64,000 nucleotides of DNA, from assembly GCA_937927895.1 (NCBI GenBank), contig CALGKA010000018.1:94590-158589 (forward strand), in the 5' to 3' direction. Source of the stretch: an uncultured Granulosicoccaceae bacterium. GTDB lineage: Bacteria; Pseudomonadota; Gammaproteobacteria; Granulosicoccales; Granulosicoccaceae. The notes below the pieces were generated by a model that was not told where the DNA came from, ran no database searches, and worked only from the letters and a program-made list of their open reading frames with translations. Position numbers and translations under genes: made by a program. Shown here piece by piece: positions 34,818 to 43,314 of this stretch. Position 1 is the first letter of the stretch, and each line of letters opens with the position of its first letter.

Positions 34818-35399
34818 TTAAGTTGTGGGCTTAGTTTTTTTCTTAGTGGTTTTTTTCTTCTTTGTGGTTTTTTTGCACGCCTTGTCTTTTGGCTTAGCTT
34901 TGCAGTCCACCTTAGCTTTTTTGGAGCTTTTCTTTTTAGGCTTAGCGGTTGTTGTTTTTGCAGCCTTGCTGGAATCTGTTTTAGAGCTTTTGCTAGAACT
35001 CTTGCTTTTGCTGCTGCTAGATTTCGATGTTTTTGCTTTAGCGGTTTTACTGTCTGTTTTTGTCGTATTGGATTTTTTAGCGGTGCTTTTACCACTAGGC
35101 TTAGTTAGCCCTTTGGACACAGACATGTACTTGCGATTTTTTTTAATTAGGCCTTCACCCATGCCTGTCACATTGGCGAGATCATTAATGCTTGCAAATT
35201 TACCGTTCTTTTTTCGGTAAGCGACAATCGCATTGGCTTTCTTTTCACCGATGCCTTTCCAGTTTTCTATCATTGCTGCGGCATTGGCACTATTGATATT
35301 GACCACTTCAGCTGCAATGGCGGCCATCGGTGCTAGTAGTAATGATGCTACGAGCAACGTTATTTGAATAATTCGTTGGATCTTATTGAGTGGATTCAT
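34818..35399 (-). CDS. ComEA-like helix-hairpin-helix protein with polycationic tail
   Basis: A protein of 193 residues. A signal peptide (about 1-29, ending AAIAA) leads to VVNINSANAAAMIENWKGIGEKKANAIVAYR, then INDLANVTGMGEGLIKK: the two helix-hairpin-helix motifs of ComEA-type DNA-binding proteins. Periplasmic ComEA pulls in DNA during natural transformation. The last 95 residues are very unusual, composed almost wholly of Lys, Ser, Thr and Ala, with two Cys near the end (DCKAKPKDKACKK). Such a histone-H1-like tail should bind DNA or acidic polymers strongly. No other competence gene is in the window, so a role in uptake is inference. Confidence 0.85.
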   Translation of the reverse strand: MNPLNKIQRIIQITLLVASLLLAPMAAIAAEVVNINSANAAAMIENWKGIGEKKANAIVAYRKKNGKFASINDLANVTGMGEGLIKKNRKYMSVSKGLTKPSGKSTAKKSNTTKTDSKTAKAKTSKSSSSKSKSSSKSSKTDSSKAAKTTTAKPKKKSSKKAKVDCKAKPKDKACKKTTKKKKTTKKKTKPTT

Positions 35400-35652
35400 G
35401 CTTACATCCTCTTATATGCGGCTACGTTGTGTACACCGCTATAGCGACGAATGTAGCATTAAACAAAGGCTTTACAATGACAGAATGGTGTAGTTGTCAA
35501 TTCTTTTCAATGCTGTGGCAATTCTGAAAAGTTTGCAATGAAAAGTGTGAGCTACGTCCATAGCGGCTATGCCGAGTGAATAAAGCCAAGCAGATAGCCA
35601 GAGTCGTATTAAAGTTAGCCATGTGACTATTGCACTGGTGTAGTAATGACAA

Positions 35653-36870
35653 CTATTGAATCGTGGTTGAGGCGTTGCTTTCCAGCCACTCAAGTTTGGT
35701 GCTAATTAGTAATAGTGTTGCTAACCCCATTACTATAGCACTGCTTAACAAAAGGCTGTTCCAGTGTATTTCCATATCAAGTAAGTAGCCAAATACAACT
35801 GGACCGACAGCTGAGCCGAAGACCATGCATGCATGGGTCAGGGCTCTGATAGCACCTATGTGCTGGCTGCCGTAGAGTTCGAGCCATAAGGCGCTAACAG
35901 CCGGAGTGCCGATGCCGACAGTGGCGCCAATTAATGCGTAGTAGATAAATGGCAGGGCTTGGTTTTGGAAAAAAATTGCAACTAGTGTCGCTGTTATAAA
36001 GGGCACAAGATAAAAACGCACGACCTTGGCGCCAGTGAATCGATCAACCAATATGCCCACCGCCAGTGATGTTAAAACGGCTGCGATTGAATACGCCGCT
36101 ATTCCCGCAGCCCAATAAGATAAGGTAAATCCTTTACTTGCGGCGAGGCTCTGTTGATGAAAAAACAGTGCTGTAGAAATGATCGGAGGCGCAAAGATTG
36201 CCGGTGCTATTTTCCAGAACCGCTTGTCTCTCATCACTTGTGATCTGTCCCACGACTTTGAATCGCTGATAGTATTACCTGTGGAGTGTATGGATGTATT
36301 GAGCTGCGTTAGTAACAGTTGAGCTAGCAGTGTGATAAATCCTAAAATTACTGCTGCGTAAATGGCCCAGGTTTGTCGCCATCCAAAAGCGCTAATCAGT
36401 AGCACCGTACTAATAGGTAATATTATTTCACCAGCTGAATGCCCAAGACCCACCAAACTTACGCAGCGCCCTCTGAATCCGGCTTGCACCCGTGAGGCTG
36501 TCGTAATTCCAGTATGACCTGATAACCCCTGGCCGAATAAGCGCAGTAGGAAAAACGCCAGCACCAACATGGCAGCAGAATTTACGCTCGACATTGTTAT
36601 GCAGGCTATTGCCAGCCCGACGGTGACAAAGCCTATATACAGCCGCAGATCAAAATGGTCTATCAGCTTGCCCAGCCAGATGACAGTTATTGCGCTTAGC
36701 AGCGTGCCGACAAAATACAGACCACCGATCTCACCGTGGCTTAAATTAAAAGACGCTCTGAGTTCAGGGTTAAACAGTGAGATGAAAAAGGTTTGTCCAA
36801 AACCTGATGACAGCGTCATTAAGAATCCGAAGGCTATCGTTGCGATCAGTGGCTTGTTTTCAAGTTTCAT
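35653..36870 (-). CDS. Major facilitator superfamily transporter
   Basis: A protein of 405 residues with twelve predicted membrane helices. Sequences such as GHTGITTASRVQAGFRGRCVSLVGLGHSAGE in helix 4-5 and the shorter loop 2-3 GKLIDHFDLRLYI (in place of the classic GxxxDRxGRR) fit the MFS. The layout, with a long central loop between helices 6 and 7 (LNTSIHSTGNTISDSKSWDR), resembles the monocarboxylate/oxalate-formate group. The substrate is unknown. It is a single leftward gene between the ComEA-like gene and the giant lipoprotein gene. Start ATG 36870 reads MKLENKPLIATIAFGF. Confidence 0.85.
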   Translation of the reverse strand: MKLENKPLIATIAFGFLMTLSSGFGQTFFISLFNPELRASFNLSHGEIGGLYFVGTLLSAITVIWLGKLIDHFDLRLYIGFVTVGLAIACITMSSVNSAAMLVLAFFLLRLFGQGLSGHTGITTASRVQAGFRGRCVSLVGLGHSAGEIILPISTVLLISAFGWRQTWAIYAAVILGFITLLAQLLLTQLNTSIHSTGNTISDSKSWDRSQVMRDKRFWKIAPAIFAPPIISTALFFHQQSLAASKGFTLSYWAAGIAAYSIAAVLTSLAVGILVDRFTGAKVVRFYLVPFITATLVAIFFQNQALPFIYYALIGATVGIGTPAVSALWLELYGSQHIGAIRALTHACMVFGSAVGPVVFGYLLDMEIHWNSLLLSSAIVMGLATLLLISTKLEWLESNASTTIQ

Positions 36871-37172
36871 TGCTTGTGTTCGTCAGGCTTTTTTGATCGC
36901 TTATTAGATCGCGTTGGGCTGTTTATTTGGCTCGTTTAGAGCCCAATGGTCTGGCGGATAATGACACAACACAATCGTACTCACAGGTTTTTTTGTAGGG
37001 TTAAAATCTTTAGCTTGGATTCAGTATTATTTTGTTTTTGTGGACTCTATCGTGTCGTGATCATCCGATCAGTTAAATACGAATTGCTTGCCGTCGCCGG
37101 GCTCTGAATACGGTTAAGCAAAACCGTTTGATGCCGTTTGAGAATAAAGGACTATTTTTTTCCGGATTACCT
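36871..37172. other. Intergenic region before the giant lipoprotein gene
   Basis: Divergent promoter region between the MFS gene and the giant lipoprotein gene. No hairpins or convincing promoter boxes were seen. If ATG 37131 is the true start of the lipoprotein the region is 260 bases. Confidence 0.45.
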
Positions 37173-40100
37173 ATGCGCTTTTTTCATGAACTCGTCAAAA
37201 TATTCGCTGTAGCACTGCTGGTAACCGCGTGTGGCGGTAGTGATCCGCTTGCAGTCGCGCCGCTAGGTGTCGATATCGCAGCAGCCGATATTGATACCGG
37301 TGGTGGGTTTGATTCGGCACTGGTTCAAGTGCCGCTCAAGGATCGTCGCATAGCGATTGTTCACTCGCAAACGAGTAAAGCTAATCACTACGATGCATTC
37401 GCTTACAACCAGCTGTTTGCTTCGGTACAGCATCAGGCCATGATGGCCGGTGTGCCATTTGATCTGCTCGATGAAGCAGCGCTTGCAGGTACGGCTGATC
37501 TGCTTGGGTACGATACGATTATTTTCCCAAGCTTTGCCTATGTTAAAGACTCCAATAGAGAGGCTATTAGAGCTCGGTTGTTGGCAGCACAAGCCAGTGG
37601 TGTTGGGATAATTGCGGCGGGTGAATTTTTAGCACTTAATGAGGAGGCTGCAGCCTTCACCGATTACAGTGGGGCTATGAGTGATGTGCTTGGCGTGGTG
37701 CCTTCCGTTTTCCTAAGCGAGGTAAGTGCGACGGTTACGATTGCAGACAATACCCACCCGATAAGTAAGACATACCAACCCACAGAAGAGCTCATGAGTT
37801 ATGAGCAAATTTGGTTTGCGCACTTTGAGTCTGTGGAAGGCGCGCAATCGACAGTATTAACCCACGCTACTTCTGGTGGTGTTGATTATACCGGCGCGCA
37901 AATCATTGATCGTGCTAGTCGGGTAGTGCATTTTGCCAATGAAGAGATTATGTCGGACAACAACCTGTTGTGGCGTGTTATCCAATGGATGGTGTACGAC
38001 GATATCGCACCGGTATCGTTGCAAATTTCACGTTCTGACCATGTATTTATCGCGCGTAACGATATGGATCAGGCAATGGTCGCGGCAGAACTTGATCAAA
38101 CAGAAATACCGCTCTTAGAGATTCTTAAAGACTGGAAGCGTGATTATAATTTCGTTGGTTCGTTCTATATTGATATAGGAAATGACCCCGCTTCTGGTCA
38201 ATACACTGATTGGGGAATATCGGCGCCGTTATACCGTGACTACATTGCACTTGGCAATGAAATGGGAACTCACTCCTGGACGCACCCGCATTTTACTAGT
38301 TTACTGAACGCAGCTGAGCTGGAATTTGAATTTAAAGACAGTGCGCAAGAGATAGGTAACCAGCTTGGTGTGCCGGTTGTAGGGGCTGCGGTGCCGGGTC
38401 TGGATGAATCACTGTTCGTAGTCGAGACCGTCAACCCTTGGCTTGAATACTTAAGTGGTCGTACTGGTATGGCAGGTGTTGGGTATCAAGGTGCATTCGG
38501 ATTTCTGGAGCCACAGCACAGCATGATGTACTTCAGTCTCAACATGACTCCCGATTTTGAGGCGATTGATTATCTTAATAATACTCCAGAGCAAACTGCA
38601 GAGATCTGGAAGAATGAAATTGACACGGCGCTAAAGCATGCGCATCAGCCTTTAGTTCATTGGTTATGGCATGACTACGGCCCCACTACACAGACAGCCA
38701 GAGGGTTCTATACTAAGGAGATGTTTGTAGACACAGTGGCGTACGCACAAAGCAAGGGCGCTGAGTTTGCAACCCTGAAAGATATCAATGATCGAGTCCG
38801 AACTTTTGCTGAAACTGGATTCTCGGTGGGTTCTAATGAGGTAATAACTGCATCAGTTAACGCGACAGATGTGGGGCAGTTTGCGCTTAAGGCTGCAGAT
38901 AATATCAGCAAAGTTGAAAACTGGTACGCCTATGATGAAGATCAGGTGTTCTTACCAGTTGGAGGTGGCGAGTTTAAAATTTCAGTGGGGCCAGTGGCTG
39001 AAGATGTGACGAGAATTTCTAAATTGCCCATGCGAGCCAAATTATTATCACTCAGCGGTGATGGTAATCAGCTTAGCTTCAGCATGCAGGGTGAAGGTGA
39101 AGTTTTAGTTAAGTTAAGTGCTGGTATGTTGCAAAACATGACAGTCACGGGTGCTGATTCATTTATTGAAAATAGCAATAGTATAACTCTGCGTTTTACT
39201 AGTAACGATATACATACAGTAGAAATAAAATCTGTTAATCCCATTAATAATCCGCCAGTAGTCGCTGGTGGTTCTGTAGTTCTGGAGTCTGGGGTTGCCA
39301 CGCCGATAGCGTTAACCGGCTCAGATGTTGATGGCGATGCATTAAGTTATGTTATACAAACGCAACCTGTTAATGGTGTGCTTACCGGTGTTGCGCCGAA
39401 TTTGTTTTATACTTCAAACGAGGCCTTTGTAGGTACTGACACTTTCAGCTACCTGGTTAATGACGGCGAGCTAAATAGTGCTGCAGTGCAGTTCGATATT
39501 TTGGTTACAGCTGCACCAGTCTCTAACAGTGCGCCACTTGCTAATGAGCTGATCTTAGAATCCGCCATTGGCCAGGCGCACGCATTTAAACTAAGTGGTA
39601 GTGACAATGAAGGTCAACCTCTGACCTACAGCATATTAGAGCAGCCTGCCAATGGAGTCATTACCGGCGTTGTACCCGATTTAGTCTATACGCCTAACCC
39701 GGGTTTTGTTGGTCGCGATACCCTACAGTTTACTGTCAGTGATTCAGATGTAAGCAGTGAGCCGGGTAAGGTGGTATTTAATGTGGAGCCGCAGATTATT
39801 CAGATGATTGGTACTATCTGGAACCCTGTAACGTCGATCGTAATTGACGGTGATCTCACAGACTGGGCAAATCTAGTTTCCTTTGGAGAAGATCCACAAG
39901 ATATTACTGGCGTAAACAACGAGATTGATTGGCGTGAAGCGTGGATGGCGCACGATAGCGACAATTTATACATCGCCTATAGCGAACACAATGAAGCACA
40001 AGCGCTTTGGGGTAATCAGATCTTTCTTGATACCGATAGTGACGCCGCCACAGGTTTTAGGGGTTTTGCAAACGAGTATACTGTCGGCGCTGATTACATG

Positions 40101-42071
40101 CTCGAAGGCAATGCGTTGTTCCGCTATACCTCTGATCTACAGAATGAGTGGGCATGGAATTATTTAGGTGCTATGGAATCTGCTGTAAACGCTAATAATG
40201 TTGAAATTAAAATAGCCCGTGCCGAGCTTGGAAATCCGAGTAACTTACTATTGTTGTTCCGTGGTGAAAATGCAGCAACTGCTGGTGATGCATTAGATTT
40301 TTACCCGGACAACGTAACCGATGCAGAAGCGGTACTTAGAACTAGACGATTTAGTTATTCGGTAAATCCCAATAACACTATAGAAAATTTTGTCCCTATT
40401 GCGTTTTCTCAAAGTATAAAAATTAGCAATAATGCAAGCTACCCATTAACGCTAAATGGCTTTGATCAAGATAACGATCCATTGAGCTTTGTCGTTGATG
40501 GTCAGCCCGCAGCGGGAATCTTGACGGGTGTGGCGCCTAACTTAGTTTACACCCCAAGTGCAGATGCTACGCAAGATCTATTGTCATTTAGAGTGTTTGA
40601 TGGAACAGCCTACAGTAACTCGCGTTCGGTGCAGTTTTTCATGGTAGATCCACCGGCGGCTAATAATAGACCTTCGGCTAATAATCAATCACTGAGTGTT
40701 GTTAGCTCTGGATCGTTGCCTATTACGTTGACAGGTACAGATGTAGAGGCAGATACGTTAACCTTTCGTGTGGTGAGTCAGCCTACAACTGGATCAATAA
40801 CAGGTGTCGCACCGAATCTTACGTACGTAGCATCGACTAATGTAGGCATAGATAGATTTGCGTTTGTGGTGAACGACGGCATGCAAGATAGCGCAGTCGC
40901 TACAGTGACAATAAACACAGAGATGCAATCGCCCCAAAATACTGTGCCACAAGCCCAAAGTTTATCGTTGTCTACAGCGTTTGAAACTGCGATTGGTTTG
41001 ACACTGGAAGGCACAGATGCTGACGACGATACGCTGACTTATAGCGTCGCTTCAGCGCCGTTACTGGGCATATTGTCTGGTATACCGCCACAACTAACCT
41101 ACGTACCTTTTAGTAATAGGGTCGGTACGGATACTTTTACCTACATTGTGAATGATGGTGCAGATAGCAGTGTCGCCGCTACCGTTACAATTGAAGTGAT
41201 GGCAGAAGTTATCCCTAACCGTGCACCTGAGGCCAATGGTCAGGCTCTGACAACACCATTTGCCACACCACTAGACATTACCCTGGGCGGACGTGACCCT
41301 GATCAAGACGCTTTGACGGCAACGGTTGTCACTCAACCGCTTGGTGGTGCATTGTCAGGTACAGCAGCGAATCTTGTTTATACGCCAAGTGCAAATTTTT
41401 CAGGAGTCGATAGTTTCACTTTTAAAGTCAGTGATGGTTCGCTGGATAGTGCTACTGCAACCATCAGTATTGATGTGGGCGAGCAACCTTCGACAGTGGT
41501 GTCGAATCCTGTTACGAGCCTTACTGTTGATGGTGCACTTAATGACTGGAGTGGATTGGTGTCGCTAGGTTCCGATCCGGCGGATGTCGGTGGCTTAAGA
41601 GCTGAGAACCCGCTCGACTGGAGGCAAGCATGGGTTGCACACAGTGCTACGGATCTATACATAGCGTATAGAAATCATGTGACTTTTACCCTTAGTTGGG
41701 GTCATGGTATTTACATTGACGTAGATGGTGATATCAATACTGGTTTCCGTGGCTTCTACGGTGAATTTCCGATCGGTGCTGACTACTTGATTGAAGTGGG
41801 TGATGTGCATCAGTACACGGGTTCTGGCAATAATTGGAGCTGGTCTACCACAGGCCAGGCGACTGTTGCTACTTCTGGTGAGATTGGTGAGGTATCACTA
41901 CCGCTGAGCGTATTGAACCCGCAAGGTGGGGTTTTAGAGTCGTTGCAATTTTACTTTCGTGCGAACAACATCGCGTTCGGTGGCGCTGTGGTTGATCATT
42001 TTCCTGATCTAGCAACTGATATTACCGCTATCCCGAGCGAGCGTTTTCTACCGTATCGATTAGCACCGTAG
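37173..42071 (+). CDS. Giant lipoprotein: deacetylase-like domain with Ig-like and CBM9-like modules
   Basis: A protein of 1632 residues. ATG 37173 opens into a lipoprotein signal (MRFFHELVKIFAVALLVTAC, Cys20, then GGS); ATG 37131 would add 14 residues. Residues about 55-270 form an alpha/beta, glutaminase-like domain (RIAIVHSQTSKANHYDAF). Residues about 285-560 look like a polysaccharide deacetylase barrel: IARNDMDQ with D297 and D299, FVGSFYIDIG, then GTHSWTHPHF with H367 and H371, and a late HWLWHDYG. Six Ig/cadherin-like repeats ('NxxP.A....L', 'D.D.D.LTY', 'YTP...F.G.DTF.Y.V.DG') and two CBM9-like domains follow. The likely role is trimming or binding an exported polysaccharide at the cell surface. 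No neighbours are co-directed. Confidence 0.8.
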   Translation: MRFFHELVKIFAVALLVTACGGSDPLAVAPLGVDIAAADIDTGGGFDSALVQVPLKDRRIAIVHSQTSKANHYDAFAYNQLFASVQHQAMMAGVPFDLLDEAALAGTADLLGYDTIIFPSFAYVKDSNREAIRARLLAAQASGVGIIAAGEFLALNEEAAAFTDYSGAMSDVLGVVPSVFLSEVSATVTIADNTHPISKTYQPTEELMSYEQIWFAHFESVEGAQSTVLTHATSGGVDYTGAQIIDRASRVVHFANEEIMSDNNLLWRVIQWMVYDDIAPVSLQISRSDHVFIARNDMDQAMVAAELDQTEIPLLEILKDWKRDYNFVGSFYIDIGNDPASGQYTDWGISAPLYRDYIALGNEMGTHSWTHPHFTSLLNAAELEFEFKDSAQEIGNQLGVPVVGAAVPGLDESLFVVETVNPWLEYLSGRTGMAGVGYQGAFGFLEPQHSMMYFSLNMTPDFEAIDYLNNTPEQTAEIWKNEIDTALKHAHQPLVHWLWHDYGPTTQTARGFYTKEMFVDTVAYAQSKGAEFATLKDINDRVRTFAETGFSVGSNEVITASVNATDVGQFALKAADNISKVENWYAYDEDQVFLPVGGGEFKISVGPVAEDVTRISKLPMRAKLLSLSGDGNQLSFSMQGEGEVLVKLSAGMLQNMTVTGADSFIENSNSITLRFTSNDIHTVEIKSVNPINNPPVVAGGSVVLESGVATPIALTGSDVDGDALSYVIQTQPVNGVLTGVAPNLFYTSNEAFVGTDTFSYLVNDGELNSAAVQFDILVTAAPVSNSAPLANELILESAIGQAHAFKLSGSDNEGQPLTYSILEQPANGVITGVVPDLVYTPNPGFVGRDTLQFTVSDSDVSSEPGKVVFNVEPQIIQMIGTIWNPVTSIVIDGDLTDWANLVSFGEDPQDITGVNNEIDWREAWMAHDSDNLYIAYSEHNEAQALWGNQIFLDTDSDAATGFRGFANEYTVGADYMLEGNALFRYTSDLQNEWAWNYLGAMESAVNANNVEIKIARAELGNPSNLLLLFRGENAATAGDALDFYPDNVTDAEAVLRTRRFSYSVNPNNTIENFVPIAFSQSIKISNNASYPLTLNGFDQDNDPLSFVVDGQPAAGILTGVAPNLVYTPSADATQDLLSFRVFDGTAYSNSRSVQFFMVDPPAANNRPSANNQSLSVVSSGSLPITLTGTDVEADTLTFRVVSQPTTGSITGVAPNLTYVASTNVGIDRFAFVVNDGMQDSAVATVTINTEMQSPQNTVPQAQSLSLSTAFETAIGLTLEGTDADDDTLTYSVASAPLLGILSGIPPQLTYVPFSNRVGTDTFTYIVNDGADSSVAATVTIEVMAEVIPNRAPEANGQALTTPFATPLDITLGGRDPDQDALTATVVTQPLGGALSGTAANLVYTPSANFSGVDSFTFKVSDGSLDSATATISIDVGEQPSTVVSNPVTSLTVDGALNDWSGLVSLGSDPADVGGLRAENPLDWRQAWVAHSATDLYIAYRNHVTFTLSWGHGIYIDVDGDINTGFRGFYGEFPIGADYLIEVGDVHQYTGSGNNWSWSTTGQATVATSGEIGEVSLPLSVLNPQGGVLESLQFYFRANNIAFGGAVVDHFPDLATDITAIPSERFLPYRLAP

Positions 42072-42091
42072 TGATGGGCTAGATTCGAAAT

Positions 42092-42129
42092 AAAAAAGGC
42101 CCGCAATGTGAATAACTGCGGGCCTTTTT
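42092..42129. terminator. Bidirectional terminator between the giant lipoprotein and terC-like genes
   Basis: AAAAAAGGCCCGCA (42092-42105) can pair with TGCGGGCCTTTTT (42117-42129) around an 11-base loop. It has T runs in both directions, as expected between convergent genes. Confidence 0.9.
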
Positions 42130-42151
42130 ATGATGATTGCAAACTTCGAAG

Positions 42152-42952
42152 CTAGTGAATCGGTGAGTTGCCACCGTCAATAAGTTTTCTTTTCTCACGC
42201 ATAAGCTTTCGCTGGTAACGGCTTTGCACAACATCTGATAGCGCCATTACAACAATCACAAAGTAGAAGGTGGCTTTTGTCATTTGTTGTACTTTAGTGC
42301 CTAGAATTTCCATGTGAGCTAAATGGCCACCTTCAGAAATTAGCATTATTCCCACTACAAAAAGAATGAACAGACCCAGTACTTCGTACATGCGATTCTG
42401 TTGCAGAAACTCTGAAACGCGGTCTGCTAGTAAAATCATTAGTATTCCGCTGATCACAATGGCGGTAGCCATAACCAAAAATACTTTGGTCAGTGCCATA
42501 GCACTCAAGATAGAATCAAAGGAAAACACGAGGTTCATTACAACTATCCACGCTATGATCGTGGCGGCTGAGCTCTGTCGCTTGTCCTCGTTTTCATGCT
42601 CTTCAAGAGCCATCATGTGGAGGATTTCTTTCATCGCGGTGTAAATAATAAAAATTCCACCGAATAACACAATGATCGAGTGGAAGTTAAAGTCAAACTT
42701 GATGATCCCTTCGATATCGAGTGCCCATACTGAGCTTTGAAATTTCTCAACTAGATTCACTAGTATGAAAAGCAGCATCAGGCGGAAGGCAACTGCGAGT
42801 CCAATGCCCCATTTTCGCACCTGTGCTTGCTGGTGGGCTGGTGCTCGTTTTGATTCGAGCGATATGTAAAGTAGGTTGTCAAAGCCCAGTACTGCTTGCA
42901 GCAGAATCAGTAATAATAGGGTGACCAGATTGTCCAGTGTGAATAAATCCAT
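42152..42952 (-). CDS. TerC family integral membrane protein
   Basis: A protein of 266 residues from ATG 42952, preceded by GAGAGG; the longer frame to 43075 lacks family sequence. It has about seven membrane helices with the TerC hallmarks LLQAVLGFDNLLYISLES near the N-terminus and VVMNLVFSFDSILSAMALT in the middle. Each carries the acidic residue within the membrane (FDN and FDS) thought to contact a metal ion. TerC-type proteins are linked to tellurite resistance and to manganese export or metal loading of exported proteins. A loop rich in Glu, His and Lys (LEEHENEDKRQ) lies between helices. The gene appears monocistronic. Confidence 0.9.
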   Translation of the reverse strand: MDLFTLDNLVTLLLLILLQAVLGFDNLLYISLESKRAPAHQQAQVRKWGIGLAVAFRLMLLFILVNLVEKFQSSVWALDIEGIIKFDFNFHSIIVLFGGIFIIYTAMKEILHMMALEEHENEDKRQSSAATIIAWIVVMNLVFSFDSILSAMALTKVFLVMATAIVISGILMILLADRVSEFLQQNRMYEVLGLFILFVVGIMLISEGGHLAHMEILGTKVQQMTKATFYFVIVVMALSDVVQSRYQRKLMREKRKLIDGGNSPIH

Positions 42953-43314
42953 GGCCCTCTCGCAGTGGTTGGTTAGTAGGTTCTGTAAAACCGCCAGTGT
43001 CTCATTGTTTTTGGTATTTAGCGATTTACTGTTATGAGATGTAATTGTGGTACAAGCCAACGGTTTTTGGGGCAAACAGCGAAAAAATATGTTGGTGCAC
43101 CGGGATTATCCAGCACTAGCGCCATTTGAATGCAAAAATATGAAAAATGCTTGCAAAAGAGCGTAACAATGCGGCAATGCTGAGGCGAGGAAGGCGAAAT
43201 TTTAGTAGTCTGGCATCTCCGTCCTCGGCTTATAGTCGTATTCCCAGTGCCCGTGCACCCTGTGCCAATCCCGCGCTGAAGTCTTTTATCGCCAAAGCCT
43301 TTTCATAATGATCA
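42953..43314. other. Intergenic region between terC-like and kinase genes
   Basis: Divergent promoter region of 362 bases. No gene, clear promoter boxes or strong hairpin was seen. Confidence 0.45.

Noticed and set aside
34825..35220. Hydrophobic open frame on the plus strand opposite the ComEA-like tail
   Set aside because: It is the antisense of Lys-rich codons, which turns into Leu/Phe/Val runs. It has no ribosome binding site and no family sequence, and it lies fully inside the ComEA-like gene.
35472..35693. Leftward 73-codon open frame overlapping the end of the MFS gene
   Set aside because: No ribosome binding site, overlaps a well-supported gene end, and no recognisable domain.
37263..37592. 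Leftward open frame within the giant lipoprotein gene
   Set aside because: Antisense frame without start signals or domain, inside a strongly supported coding region.
42953..43075. N-terminal extension of the TerC-like gene
   Set aside because: Polar, unrelated residues; GAGAGG lies just before ATG 42952 where the family sequence begins.
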